Below are positions 23,600 through 36,076 of a DNA stretch of 64,000 nt, in pieces. How positions within the stretch are numbered: the stretch's first letter is position 1; the number at the start of each line of letters is the position of its first letter. The translations under genes were made by a program, and so were the position numbers. The notes beneath the pieces were generated by a model. It saw nothing but the letters and a program-made list of their open reading frames with translations, was not told the DNA's origin and searched no databases. Source of the stretch: Flammula alnicola (taxonomy: Eukaryota; Basidiomycota; Agaricomycetes; Agaricales; Strophariaceae); assembly GCA_015499995.1 (NCBI GenBank), contig JADNRV010000005.1, forward strand, positions 434,001 through 498,000, given 5' to 3'.

Positions 23600-23764
23600 G
23601 AGTATGTGAGGGATGGGGGAATGATGGTCGTGAAGAAGAGCAAGTATGGGGCGAACGCGAATAACAAGCGGCTATATTATTCAAATCCAGTGCGTGTGAC
23701 TCTGCTTCCCAGTCACGCTGTGACGTCTCACACTTGACTGTCACACATCTAATTCTGCACAAAA
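23600..23764. promoter_or_regulatory. 165-bp divergent promoter between G-alpha and cyclophilin
   Basis: The two start codons face away from each other with only 165 bases between them, so both promoters must overlap here. No individual factor site is claimed. Confidence 0.5.
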
Positions 23765-24547
23765 ATGGTACTGTCTTCCGTTCCATCATCTCGCCGATAC
23801 ACTGACTGACACATGCACAGTCTGTAACTCTCCATACTACCCACGGAGACCTCAAGGTACCACTGAACAGCCGCACAACGTTATCTTAAGCTAACTGATG
23901 GTCTGTTAGATCGAAGTATTTTGTGAGGCCGCCCCCAAGGCCGCTGAAGTACGTCATTCAGACACACATCCTCCCACCTGTGCTGAATGCTGTTACCTAG
24001 AATTTCCTTGCACTATGCGCATCTGGTTACTTTGATGGCTGCATTTTCCACCGAAATATTCGAGGGTTCATGGTCCAGACCGGTGACCCAACGGGCACAG
24101 GCAAAGGTGGTCAAAGCATCTGGGGTGCACCTTTTGCAGACGAGATTAGGTCAACGCTCAAAGTCGGTTCGCCTGCATTGCATTCATGCTTATCTCCTGA
24201 TCTGATCCGCATCTGTTTTCGCAGTTTAATACCCGGGGCGTTGTTGCGATGGCCAACTCAGGCAATAACACTGAGTCGAACAGGTCACAGTTCTTCATCA
24301 CGTATGCGAAGCAGCCGCATCTTGACGGCAAACACACCATCTTCGGAAAGGTGATCGATGGCGCGGATTCGACACTGGATGCAATGGAACGCGTCCCAGT
24401 CAACAACAAAAACAGGCCATTGAACGAAATCAAATTGACCCATGTAAGTACAAGTATATGGCTCATTCGAACACTGGCTTATTTTTTTTCCAGGTTACAA
24501 TTCACTCGAACCCGATTGCAGATGCCGAATTAGTTGGACGACGCTAA
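23765..24547 (+). CDS. PPIL3: PPIL3-type cyclophilin (peptidyl-prolyl isomerase)
   Basis: Six exons, 23765..23767, 23821..23856, 23910..23948, 24001..24162, 24225..24443 and 24494..24547, give 170 residues with no frame break. The first coding exon is just the ATG, joined to [20 protein letters not shown]. The catalytic region reads [20 protein letters not shown] and then [20 protein letters not shown], with the cyclophilin Arg, Phe, Met and Gln in place. Where cyclophilin A has Trp, this protein has His ([12 protein letters not shown]), as in PPIL3. It is short, single-domain and without signal peptide. The family belongs to the spliceosome-associated nuclear cyclophilins. It starts 165 bases from the divergent G-alpha gene. 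Confidence 0.93.
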
Positions 24548-24937
24548 CAATCCACGTACAAGGAATATCCAACGTCTTTTTTGAGCTGGAAGAAATCCAG
24601 ATATAGTCAAGCAGGATGGTTCTAATGCGCGGCAGAAGATGATGGAGGCTCTAGAGGAGACAGAAAGGCGCCTACGTGTAGACTAGTTCGCTTCATTGGA
24701 ACGGTTTGTAACAGTTCTCCATCAGACTTCGTCTCTCCCGATCGACATCCGCCTCGGAGATGACGGTTGTTGTACGCGTGTCATCATCCACGAAGCTGAC
24801 GGTTCTTCAAACACTTATCTATCTCAAGTACATGACCTTCAATGCAGTTACACACGACAAGTTCCAGACATCGACCTCAGTTCGATATTACAGTTCACTT
24901 CAATGTTCTGGCTTCCAATACATCTCGTCACATCCGG
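24548..24937. other. convergent intergenic region
   Basis: The 3' ends of the cyclophilin and of CAP2 face each other across 390 bases. No gene is recognised. Confidence 0.4.
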
Positions 24938-26126
24938 TCACCGCTTGATGAAGCCCACAAGTTCCTTTTGCAACTCTTTCTGTCTTCGAGCTTTCTCGAG
25001 ATCGTCAACACTGCGCAGGTCGTAAACGATATCGCGTGTTTTCCCGAAATATACCTGTCAGTGTAGATATTAGATTCCACTAAAGGACTTTGTATGAGGA
25101 TAAAAAATAACAAACCTCTTGTAATAGATTTCTCATCTTTATCTCCATCTCCTCGATCATTTTTCCGATGTTCGTGATGTGTGATGCCGAGTCATGCAGT
25201 GGCCAATCTTGCTCAGCCTGTCAACGGCAATAAGCAGGTTGAGTATGCTGTATATCCGCACAGGTAGAGCAGAAAAGATCAACAAGAAAGGATAAAAAGG
25301 TAGCGTACCTGACGGGTCATGCTCCCACTCAAGCTAACTTCACCTTCCCGTTTCCAGTTCTCTGGCCCCTTCTTGTCCGCAGGCACTTTCACGTCGTTTT
25401 CTGTTCCTTTTCGTGTGACGAGTTGAAGCATGACGGTGGATGTCAGCTTATAATGAGCCTGTCTTCCTCGTTCGACAGTTTCGAATACATGAATGGAATC
25501 CCAAGAACCAGATGGCTCGTACGGAGAGGTGGGCGTCATCGCTGGATCAAACGATCCGTCAACATGATATCAATGGCAAGGCATATCTGACGCACTTTTC
25601 TTTAGAACAACCACTCCAGCAAAGTTACTGCCACTGCTGGGATCTTCTGGGTCCCACAGAAAACGGAGGATACACCGCCTTCGTAATACATCTCCCGATA
25701 CGTATCAAACGCCTCGTTCGCCTGGATTTCGAGTTTGCGCATTTTCGAGGAGGGCACGGCGCCATCATCCAGTGGTGGGTCATACTCATTCGACCATGGT
25801 GATCTAAATCACAAACAGACTGAGTGAGTAGGTCCCGTTTATTATGCAGATGCACACAAAACACCGAACGAAGGGAACAAGGATCATGGATATGATGTTG
25901 TGCAGGCTACACACCTATAGCTTTCTCCATCCCTATTGTAGTCGCAAGCAAGATACTCGCGTCCGGTCGAGCGATCCACCATGACCTGCAAGGGCTGATC
26001 GACGCTCTGCAACAGTTCATCGGCTTCCTCTGGGCATATCCCAACGAGCGCCTGAACGTTCTCTTCCGTCCGCGTTGGCGGTAACCGGCGCATGAGATCC
26101 AGCATGGAGTCAATCACGTCCGCCAT
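24938..26126 (-). CDS. CAP2: F-actin-capping protein beta subunit
   Basis: Five exons on the minus strand: 25915..26126, 25596..25803, 25309..25541, 25116..25217, 24938..25054. The product is about 290 residues. It starts [20 protein letters not shown]; an upstream in-frame Met exists but this start matches the family. Conserved blocks are [75 protein letters not shown] and [19 protein letters not shown]. With the alpha subunit (not in this window) it caps barbed ends of actin filaments. Exon 2 needs one extra C at about 25658 ([15 protein letters not shown]); without it the frame stops within 30 codons. It is most likely a sequence error. Confidence 0.92.
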
Positions 26127-26837
26127 GGTATCTTCTAAGGGAGTTGGTAGACAGTAGTGGGAGTGTTGAATGTATGGAAAACGCTGAAGCTCGTCGAGGG
26201 TTGGAGGAAAGCTGTCAACAGATATTTCCAAATCGGGCGTGCGATAACTGCCAATAATATCGCATCACGTGCAACTAGTAAAGTGGCAATCTGGCCAAAT
26301 CTTTGCATAGCTTGGCGCAGGTCCGCACGATGTCTCAGCGCAACAAAGCATAGTCGGAGGGTAAGAGTTTAGCAGAGGTGCCCTGTATTTTTCTAATACA
26401 TTCTGGAGGCGAATTTCCACTGAAATAGACAAGGCTCGGACCATCGTTGGGATGTCAATTCTTCGAGACCACCGTACTAGGTCATGAAGCGTCCGTTGGA
26501 ATGGTATTGTGAGGCAGATAAAGACACACTATTGCTTGCATATTGACGTCATGGGCTTTTTTTGAGATAGTACATTTTTTGTTCCGCCAGACCGAGACAT
26601 GTCACCTCCAGAGTCAGTAGACTAGTGAGTGACAAGCACATTTTCATGTAAGCTACGAGCCAGAATCTATGAGATTCTAACTGCTCTTCGAACGATAATG
26701 ATTCATAAATATGATATAAGAACGGTGTTTAATTTCCAACTCGCGCTTGGTTGTAAGGGATCAATGACTGGGGATCTCCTTTGAGCGCCTATTTATGTAA
26801 AGGCTTGGCATGCCCATATTCAGCGTCAAACCCGTGT
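26127..26837. other. intergenic region upstream of CAP2
   Basis: About 700 bases that should include the CAP2 promoter and the 3' end of the next minus-strand gene. No gene, RNA or repeat is seen. Confidence 0.4.
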
Positions 26838-28269
26838 CTATCCTTCATATTTTTGAAATTCAGTGTCAACGCAACTACTATCATAGCATTCACTCACAGT
26901 CGAAAATTCAGTGGCAGAATTGAAGAGCATCTCATCACGAGTTATCATTATTCCTCTTCCACTTGAAGGCCCCGAAGATACCGAATTTGGGACTTCGTTC
27001 CAGTCGGGAGAGGTTGAAGTAGAAAACACTCTCATCCGACTGTTCAAAGCGACCATCATAGAATTTGAGTATGCTTTCCAAGGACTAAGGCACAGGATTG
27101 GTAGTATGACGGATGTCCGGGAAGGTAAGCCAGGACCATGATGACGATGGCTAATGTAGCTAGAAAGGGCAGACATCATTCTGAACTTCATATCCTTACG
27201 GAAGACAGCTGAGTGAAGGTTTATACCTGTTACGGATCCCGTCTCTATAGTTAGCCGAATGATTCTTGAGATGACATCGTGAGTTTGTTTAAGTCCTGTG
27301 TCTCGGCGCCTCAGCTATATAGAACGGCGTTGAGCAACTGAAAGGATAACGAATGAATGTTTGGACCAACATAATAGGTCATAATTCCTGCAATGAGAAG
27401 ATCACATGCAGCACTACCGGCTTCCCAGATCTGCCAGTGACAATTAGAATGACTAGTAGATCCAGCAGAAGACTGTGACTTACTCCAGTTGTCACCAATG
27501 ACTGGTCGCTCACAAAGACTCGACTGAACAATCCAGCCCTTTTAGTTTGCACTCCAATCGCAATGGCTCCCCCAAGTTGGAAGAGGGAAAACTATCAGAA
27601 AGAAGACATGAACACCACTCCGTCCGAGATACCGTTTGTCGTACTCACCAACATGATTAGGGCCGCAATATATTTAGACTGAGTTATCACGGCAATTCGA
27701 TAGCAATAAAATCCCTGAGCAACGCTGGCAACTGTATGAAGTAGTTGTTGAGAAACTAGTTCAATTACTCCCAACATAAGAGGGTATAAGGATGCTCACT
27801 TATACCAGTCATGATGGGTATCGAGAACCAACTTGTATCCACTTGATCGAGGATTTCGGATTTACGAAACCAACTGCAAACATCCTAAACGCGTCGTGGG
27901 ATATAAGGAATGTTTGTGCAGATTCCAGCATAACGTTGTATACACCGTCGCCTTCAATGGTAAGCGATCCTTAGGGAATGCCGAATAATACAGATCTTGG
28001 ATGGAAAAGGTAAGTTTGGATCACGTAACTCGTTAACAACCTTACTTACAGACTTGAAGCGAGAGGACTCCATACAATGCCCAGTTGGCGAAAAACCCGA
28101 CCAACTACCATACTCCAGTCTTAGTAGCCGGAACTCTTGATGAAGGCTAATACGTACTAGAACCTCTGCACTGGATGGAAAGCATGTATCAGTACGAATA
28201 CAACTGTAGTCATAAACCTATGGCTTACTTTCGGGTGACAACAGCAGGGAGTTTAACAGGGGCTGACAT
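26838..28269 (-). CDS. DUF6534-type multi-pass membrane protein, several frame slips
   Basis: The minus-strand gene starts at the ATG at 28269 with MSAPVKLPAVVTRK and an intron. Later pieces in order are GSWSGFFANWALYGVLSLQV, VYLYYSAFPKDRLPLK, ESAQTFLISHDAFRMFAVGF, VIELVSQQLLHTVASVAQGF, YCYRIAVITQSKYIAALIML, WEAGSAACDLLIAGIMTYY, RRDTGLKQTHDVISRIIRL and YSNSMMVALNSRMRVF, ending in a hydrophilic tail to 26838. This order of six or seven membrane segments, the RRxxTGxK..D..I.R loop and the YSNS..ALNSR motif fit the DUF6534 family, common in Agaricomycetes and of unknown function. At least three one-base slips are needed (about 28093, 27930 and 27858). Exon borders are approximate except the first. 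Confidence 0.7.
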
Positions 28270-30163
28270 TGGGTACGAATGATGATGAATACGGGGTGAA
28301 GTCAGGGTCATAAGAAAGCGCTATTAAGAGTGCAGACTCAGGAGATGACCATAAATATAGAGCGTGAATGTATGGCTTTTCGTGCGTAAATTAATCCTCC
28401 CCACACTCTGGAAGGAGTTTATTTTGTGCACGCTCGGTCTCTTGTCACAATGTCAAACATTGATATGATCTAAGAATCAAAGAACATACGCCAAATGTCT
28501 TCCAAAGAGGCTTCAAATTCTGGCGGCTATCAAGTGGTTGGTGTTTGTAGTCAGCGAACAGCTTTTGCTTGAAGAGAAAGCTGGACACCACCAAGACACC
28601 ACAAGAGAATTTTCCGAAAACGTAGGGTGTACCTTCCTGATTGAGATATGCAGCCCAGCAGGATTGCCAAATCGGGCTCGACCGGTCGCTCCCCGACGCC
28701 TTCATCATGTTCTGCATGGGATCGAGGTAAATGTTATCCCGAGCCTATATATTCTTTCTTTTCTGATAGCGAGCTCTAGTATACAAAACCACTAAAGAGT
28801 TGGTATCACTGGCGGTATTATTAATTCACGCCATTCACGTCGGGCCACTGAAGGGAGACACTCTTCGCACGTTGCTCACACAAGCTCTATCACACCTTCT
28901 CTGAATTGACTCATTTGCGAAATCGAGGAGAGTAAAAATCATTCAATAATAAATACGTCGAAACCTGTTCTCGCTACGCTAGCCTTCAGTAGCAAGAAGT
29001 GCCGGGCCGACAGCACATTGAACGGCGTGCACCACCACACCAAAGTACTCAGTGATCCTTTCTAGTGAATTGTTCTAATTAAAAATGCTGTCAGGACTGA
29101 AATGCTCTCTGGCGGGTGCCACGGCTACATTCTATGCTTCGCACTGATGTACTTATCGCGTGGCTCCCACACTGGGAATATCCACAAAGGTTCTCAGCGC
29201 GACTTGAACGGTATCCAATTCGTCAATTTCTCTAGGTCCCAAATGCTTAAATCTTGCGAACAGTGTATCAAAACATATCAGTCAGAAAAGCGGACATTCA
29301 TGATGTCCTTAACGTTTAATTTGGACGCCGTTTCATGGCGAGGTATTACCGTACCTTATGACAGTTGCGCCCAGGCTGTCCCCGAGAGTTAGATCTACTC
29401 TGTAAATGCATTTCTAAGTATGTTGGTGCTATAATACGACTATATAATGGTGTAAGTTTGAGCAAATAAATTGTTGGAATGACGCTCTGCGGGGTATTCG
29501 CTGTGAGCGCTAGCTACGCTTGCGTGTCAGGTTAACCTGCATGACCCACGAATACACAAATGCCTCAGACTCGTCTGGCGATAATAATAGGCAAGAATAT
29601 CGACTCAGATCTTTACTCAGTTTCTCGTCGCGAAGACCCTCGGAAGACTGGAGCTATGCCAATAGAAATGAGAGTGTACGAAATCCAATCTCTGAATCTC
29701 CGAAAAAGGACTGCAGCGATTTGTACATCCAATAAAATACCATCGAGGTAACCACAATGGCAGTAGACTATGGTCGACGCCATTCTCATTGTGGCGCACG
29801 CCAGATACATATAGGCGAGGAGATATACATAGTCGGATAAGATGTAGTAGTCATAGATAACCCATGCCAGTGTATAGAGAGGGATGTGTGAAGCAGAGGT
29901 TCGATTTTCCGACGTTCGTCATTGCACGAGTAGAAAATACAGGGCACTAAAGCTGGGATATTTGAAAGCTAGAGTCAGAGCCTGTCGCCGGATTGTATTA
30001 CTGCGCAGAACAGCACAGATCGGATTAAGCAACAAGAAATAGGGGAGAATATTTCGAAAGTCTTCAAGTCGACAGTTGCTGTCCTCGTAGTAGTCGTATG
30101 TATTATAATATATGTCTCGGAGAGCTAAGTATTGAGATATCCGGAACATTATGAAGGACTCAC
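28270..30163. other. gene-poor region left of the TIR element
   Basis: No gene is assigned. Minus-strand frames at 29613..29810 and 29919..30200 contain hydrophobic, protein-like text (for example YVYLLAYMYLACATMRMA) and could be fragments of an old membrane-protein gene. A 90-codon minus frame at 28445..28717 has no recognisable motif. Confidence 0.3.
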
Positions 30164-30965
30164 CAGGACCCCGGAAAGTACACCAAAATCCCTCAAGCAA
30201 GGTTCGGATAAAAATTGAGATTTTTGGCCGAAATTCCTCATGGCTGCTCGGATAAATATTGAGATTTTTTCGTGAAATGGTAGCCCCGAAAAGTCGGATA
30301 AAAATTGGTTCAAACCATGCTTCCCTGACACATGTTCGGATAAAAATTAGTGGCTTGACCGGAGATTGAACACCCTGATTACATGACCCACCGACATTTT
30401 ACCACTTGACCAAACCATATTCATATATGTGACAACCATTAGCACTACATGTGTTAAATCACTGCATATGTTAAATCTTACATAGAATTTCGTCAACGTT
30501 CCCAATAAGTTCATCAATGTTCCCGCAGCCTTCTTGACACCCTTTTGACATTTTCAAGCGACTCAAGGCTCAGCCAAAGAAAATATCTGACAGGATTAAA
30601 GCATTCAAGAAATGCAAGAAGTCGGGTTGGAACACTCAAGCTGGCTTGGATGATGAAGACTGTGATGAGGAATAACGGGCTGATTGGATGGGTTTTTTTT
30701 ATTTTTGAAGGATCACCTACATTTTGCCATTGCAAATTGTTTCGCGACGATGCTAATAGACGTAGGGAGGCCCAACTGCGCGCGAAACACAAAAAAGGAA
30801 AACTAGCGGTTTTTTTAATGCCTAATCCGAAATTTGGATAAAAATTGGGTTTGGCGGAGGCATGGTCCGAAATTCGGATAAAAATTGGCCAAAATGGTTT
30901 GGATAAAAATCGCGAAATTTCAGCGTTTTGGGATCAGGCATTTTGGTGTACTTTCCGGGGTCCTG
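30164..30965. mobile_element. 802-bp TIR element (MITE-like, non-autonomous)
   Basis: The left end at 30164..30189 begins CAGGACCCCGGAAAGTACAC, and its exact reverse complement forms the right end at 30940..30965, a perfect 26-bp terminal inverted repeat. The flanks carry the same 6 bases, ACTCAC, at 30158..30163 and 30966..30971, a likely target-site duplication. Inside, seven copies of a TTCGGATAAAAATTG-like motif lie in one orientation: four near the left end (30203, 30248, 30294, 30335) and three near the right (30833, 30873, 30899). There is no transposase-like frame. The superfamily is not clear; a 6-bp duplication is uncommon. Confidence 0.8.
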
Positions 30966-30986
30966 ACTCACCACGAGGCACCGAGT

Positions 30987-31549
30987 CGATATACAGTGCC
31001 CATCACCACCTCTCCAACACCTCCTGTTTGGTGCCGAGAAATTTTTTGTAGAATTTTTCTGATTTTCTTAGGAAGGAAACCCATGAAAAGAATGCGATTT
31101 ACGCGTTTTCTCATTTTTTCCCACGGTGTTTCACTTTTTCGGGGTTGGGAAAAAAAATAAAGGGCTCCAATTTTATATTATTTGAGGGAGAGAAGATGAA
31201 GAAAGGCAGGAAACAATGTTTATGAGGTTTTCGGCCAAAAATCCCCTTTTCCTGCCTGATCCGGCGGCTCTGTAGGGTTGGGTGGTAGCTTTGGGTAAGT
31301 GTGACCGTGACCGTAACATACCTTATATAGAGAGGGTTAGGGTTTGTTTCACTTTTCTAAGGCCGGAATTTTGAAAACTTGTCCGATCGACTTGAGATTC
31401 ACACCAATGATTGCCCTCATGAATCTAAGCACATTCCCGGTGTTTTTGACAAATTTGGGGTATCCGGGAAAATGTAGTTATCAAATGTGTGTTTTTGTTT
31501 GTTCCCTGCCAAACCAGGTGATGCGAGGTGGTGATGGGCACTGTATACG
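30987..31549. repeat. second inverted-repeat unit, about 560 bp, next to the TIR element
   Basis: The arm at 30987 (CGATATACAGTGCCCATCAC and onward to about 31038) returns as its reverse complement ending at 31549 (GGTGATGGGCACTGTATACG). The outer 26 bases match at almost every position and the inner part is weaker. No clear target duplication borders it. The interior is AT-rich with no reading frame of note. It could be another MITE or the remnant of the sequence the first element landed beside. Confidence 0.6.
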
Positions 31550-34500
31550 CAATGAAGACATGAGATGTTGCCTGAAGCCCGAGTTCGCGGATCTCAGAGA
31601 TAAATGATCGTTGGCCGTCCGCTAGCGATATCATGAGAGAGGGTCGTCATTTGCAATCGTCGATTGTGGCAAGGTTCCTTGTGATCGGACCTCACAGCCG
31701 CGAGGTGTGGTGTGTCGAGACTTCACACGGATCCCATGGACAAATACTTAAAGTTCGGACGGCGTTTCTAGCATAATGTATGGCGTAAATTATATCGCCA
31801 GCATTCTCTGGCACACCTACATAGGCAGGGTGCACGGTCAGTTAGGAGGAAACTATGATCTGTAGAATGGGCTTCAAAGGGTAAAATCGGTAAGTATCAA
31901 CATAAGGAATTCACTTACAGTCCATCAATAATCCCGATTCTAATCAATTAAACGCATACGGACGCTGCGGGACGCATACCGGCACATACATATGTATCTC
32001 GTTCACTCGCATCAGACGGTAGGACATAGAGTATGTAGCGGCTCCAGGGGGATGTTGTGAAACGAGGGATGCAATATCTCCCGCGATCCTTTTATACCCT
32101 GAAGAAGACAGGGATTGGTAGATCTTCCATAAATGAACGATAGCAGTCGATAGAAAGAACACGGTTCGGAGTCGGGACAGAATAGGAGTTGGATCTGCCG
32201 CCACTGCCTGGGGGCAGGAATCTTGAGGTATCCGACTCGAGTCGCAGGAATCAGTTCAGATTGAACAATAGCCCACCCGTTTGACCGCATTTCGCGATCT
32301 TTTGGAAACCGGATGCAGTGGGATCGAAACTTGAAATCTGGAAATCCACGAGATGAATTTCATAAAATTTCGAAACCGAACTTACCGAAGTCTGGCAACG
32401 AGATTCCGTGCCTTGCTTTGTGTGTCTGAGGTCTCTGGCGTACGGATTCATGGGATTAATGAAGACGAAGCAAGTGGTGGTATCCCGCGTTGTTGCGTGA
32501 GAGAGACTGATTGAGACCCTCCGAGTCTCGCTGGCGGTCTGAGAAGAGGAAACATCACGAGGTAGTGAAGGGTTGAGTTTGTGGCAGTGTCGCAGCATTT
32601 GATAAGATCCTCGGGATAAGCTTTGCGAGGAGAGTCCAAGGCGTCTAAGATTAGGTCATGTCCACCGATGGCCCGCCCAACAATATTTGATGAAAGTCCT
32701 CATCATTCAGTGGTCATACCATCGACAATCTACTTCGTTCTCAATAATTTATAGATGGCAATTAGGAGAAACTAGAAAAGGCTATTTTGTGAATTTCTAT
32801 CAGCTCCGGTGGCCATTATCGGTCAGACTTGTGTACTGTAGCAGAGGTCGAAAACTAAGCGTTCAAGTTGATTGAATTTGCTTGGCATTATATGGAGCCT
32901 TGAACCTGCATGGTTGTTAAAAAGAAGGAGACAGAACTCAATGATAAATCGTTGGCGCTTATCAGCAAGCTTCATGATGCTCAATAGTGATCGGACGACT
33001 CGGATCCGCTGCGGACGATGCAAACCGTTGGTTTTGATTTAGATCGGATAGAAAGGAACCGTAAAGTCCGAGGCGATGCTCAGTGAGAGCAACCTACTTT
33101 GCAGACTGCATCTCAGTCGCAAGCGAGGTGACAGCGAAGTCTAGTTTTCAAACTTTTAGGCGCTATTTTGCAATCATTTCCCCGTGAAATTGATGGCGGA
33201 TGCAGCAGAACCGGTAGTACTAAGTACACAAGAAAGGAAAAAGAGGCGGTGATTCCATAAATAGCTCGTTGTTCGAATTGTTGCGTTCTAAAGTGTAATT
33301 GGAGGTAATCGACCTTGAAAATCTTGGGGAGATATTTAGGTCTATCTGATCATATTGTCGAAAAACTTGAATTAGAATCGCCATGATATATGAGATGAAT
33401 ATAGACAGGCGAAAGACGTCCATTATTATGAACCATTCTGCGGTCTTCTTCTTCTATCTCCATTGTCAACGATTGTCAGTGGCGATTATCGTGGTTGGGT
33501 CAAGGCATGAACATAGGGCCGAGTCCAAAAAAAAGATTAATTATAGCACACGAAGAGACATCTTTGTCGGCGAATAGCAAATCGCAAGACGCAGAATTGC
33601 ACCCGCTCTTGCGCACGTTACTTCTTTTCTTTCTGCTTATTCAGGTCGAAGACAGTAGTCGCGTGATGGAGATCCGCTTGTGAATATGTATCGGACAAAG
33701 AAGCCATAGTAATTTCAGAGCAAAATGGAACCTGAACGCATACGGCTGACCGATGCTCTCAGTCTATTCAATGAATAGAATAGAGTGTCATCGCAAGGAG
33801 CCGCGGTTGTCCGTGGTCGTTTTCAGCAAACGCGGTTGTCCGTACCTTTACGCCTACGCTAAAGGCCGAGGAAAGGCAGTGGATAATCGAGAAAGTCGGT
33901 AATCTCCCAGTACCCGTCATCCATATTATTAGACTTGGGCTGAGCATTAGGAAAGCGGAATAGCGAGCGGCGATGATGGAGGATGGAAACAGAGAAAGAA
34001 TCGCAATCTTTGGCCGTCGATACCCAATTCCCGTAGTTCGCCCATATCGCGTTGTCCCAAATTTGTCCTTAGTAACGATAGCAAGCGTGATTGTGGCGAG
34101 CGAGCGACGACCAACTCTTGAAATTGCCCTCGAGGGTGAGATAGGAGACGAAAAATGACCTCGCTGATGTCGGCCACGCAATATGAAGCACTAGAAGGAC
34201 GAATACTGGACGACGATCACAGTTTCGTCTGTCGTCTTCGGTAACCGCTGCAGTGTGCACTGATATCTCATTTAGCAGGGTTAGAATAGGAGATGCCACT
34301 GGGGCCTGGGCGCTCCTGGATTATCCCGGATCCCAGTCACTCGTCACTGAGATCTCGTTCTCGAGGTCAAAGCATGTCCTCTTGGTTTCCCCGGAAAGCC
34401 CTTTCCCAGTCCAAATTTAGCACTGATTGGCGTCGGTGAAAAAAGCCAATGTCCGTAAATTCGAACTTCTACTCGTTTGCTGAGTGGGTCCTGAGAGAGT

Positions 34501-35676
34501 ATAGCCTTGTTATGGAGACATGCTAGAAGCATCCACGCTTGTTATGTGTTCAAGACCCAAAAGTATGTTCGCAGAGATTGGAGTTTCGACATTGCTTCAC
34601 TGTGGCATAAGAAACATCTAGAAATATGGCGAGCATCGACGCCAAGCGCTTGGAAGCTGACTCGCAGCCAATGGGCGCCGCTTTATTTGTCGGACTATGA
34701 TCATTTCGCTTCAAAATCCAGGCAAGGCTCAAGTTCACGGAGTTGAAAATAGTTGATGCATGCAGCTCAGTAGAAGCATTGTCGCCCGAAGCCATCGCGC
34801 CAGTGTACACACGCCACTTCAAGCTGTCGATGCCGAGGAGATTCTGAGTCCTGACGTAGACCCGCAAAGTACTCGGATGGGTGCTTGCTGTTGTATCCTC
34901 AAGGATGGATGTCCAATGAAATCCGAAAGTATTGAAAAGGAAGGTTTCCTTATGGTCTGATTTCGAAAGTTCGTTGATTACCGGCACGAAATTTTAGGGT
35001 GCGTGGTGGAAACCTAGTGGAACGGGGCAGAGGAAGCGGGGATACGGAATGGCGCTGAATAAGCCATTTCAAATTCGTCAAGAAACCCAGGACCGCAGCG
35101 CGCACGCGCGTTGCCGAGGGTCTTCTTGTAGGACGAGATCTCCAGACCATGTGAGGAAAGTTGCGGACATCACCGTCGGCCATCCACGAGTCGCAAATTG
35201 CAGTATGTATGGATTTGCGGCGTCGCCTCCAGAAAAAAATGACCTCCAGGTGGTAAGACCTTGTGCACGGTTCCACCTCGAGAGTCGTAAGGCAGGCGTT
35301 TAGTGCGTTCAAGCCCGAAAGTCAGACAGACGTGACGAGAGTCTATGTAGTATGCAGTGCATGTTATTTCTGCCATCATTTGAGACTGGGAAAAGTCTTG
35401 CATCGAGGGCCGATAATTCGGGGTGGCAGCAGACACAACAGGCGCATCAATCAAGGCCAGGTGGAGTGGTAGTGTATGGTCGACGACATTGTTGTCATTG
35501 AAGTACTGACGGCCCTGGCATCCGAATTTCGGATGAATCTACAGATGTTAAGGATCATAGGCCTCGAGATTGTCATGGTGGCGAAGAAGGGTGCAGTAAA
35601 GTGATCTGCAAGGTGGCCACGCATGTCGCTGGGATTCTCTGCGCTGTCTAAGAGGTTTACAAAGAACCTAAAAAGA
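31550..35676. other. gene-poor region with scattered coding-like fragments
   Basis: No gene family was recognised in about 4.1 kb. Minus-strand frames at 31944..32598, 33768..34299, 34550..34987 and 34950..35454 have protein-like stretches (for example RGGTVHKVLPPGGHFFLEA at about 35250) but no known motif and no convincing exon structure. They may be decayed genes. Confidence 0.3.
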
Positions 35677-36076
35677 CAGAACCCACGAAGCTCCCCTCAG
35701 AGCTTGTCCGCACAAGGGAGCTTTCTGGGCCTCAAATCCGCCAACATTTGAGCGTGCGGACAAAGGTACCACGTGAAAATCAAAAAAAGAAAAATTTCGG
35801 GCGTTTGTTCAGAGCCGTTCGAATGGTTCAAGGGGTGCGTAGGTAAGATTATTGCAAGGTCAACGAGCTACATCATCACTCACCAATTCGCTCGAAAGCT
35901 CTGGAGATCAGTGGTCTTGGGTATCCGATTTTGCCGCCGCTGGTCAAATATCTGTCAAAAATCCGCATATACCGGACAAGGGTTGGGCCTGAGGCCTGAA
36001 GCTTGAAGAACCAAAATTGAACAAGTTTTTGGCGAAAATGAGCCTCAAAATCCGCGAACAAGCTTCCCGGCCGGGT
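35677..36076. mobile_element. candidate 400-bp element with 10-bp direct flanks
   Basis: CCTAAAAAGA occurs at 35667..35676 and again at 36077..36086, a possible 9-10-bp target duplication of the Mutator kind. The ends are only imperfect inverted repeats: GAGCTTGTCCGC near the left, and the reverse complement of the right end reads AAGCTTGTTCGC. A GCCTCAAATCCGC-like motif occurs near both ends in direct orientation. Evidence is modest. Confidence 0.35.

Noticed and set aside
28445..28717. 90-codon minus-strand frame as a gene
   Set aside because: No family match, no neighbouring exons and no clear splice pattern; kept only as a note in the gap entry.
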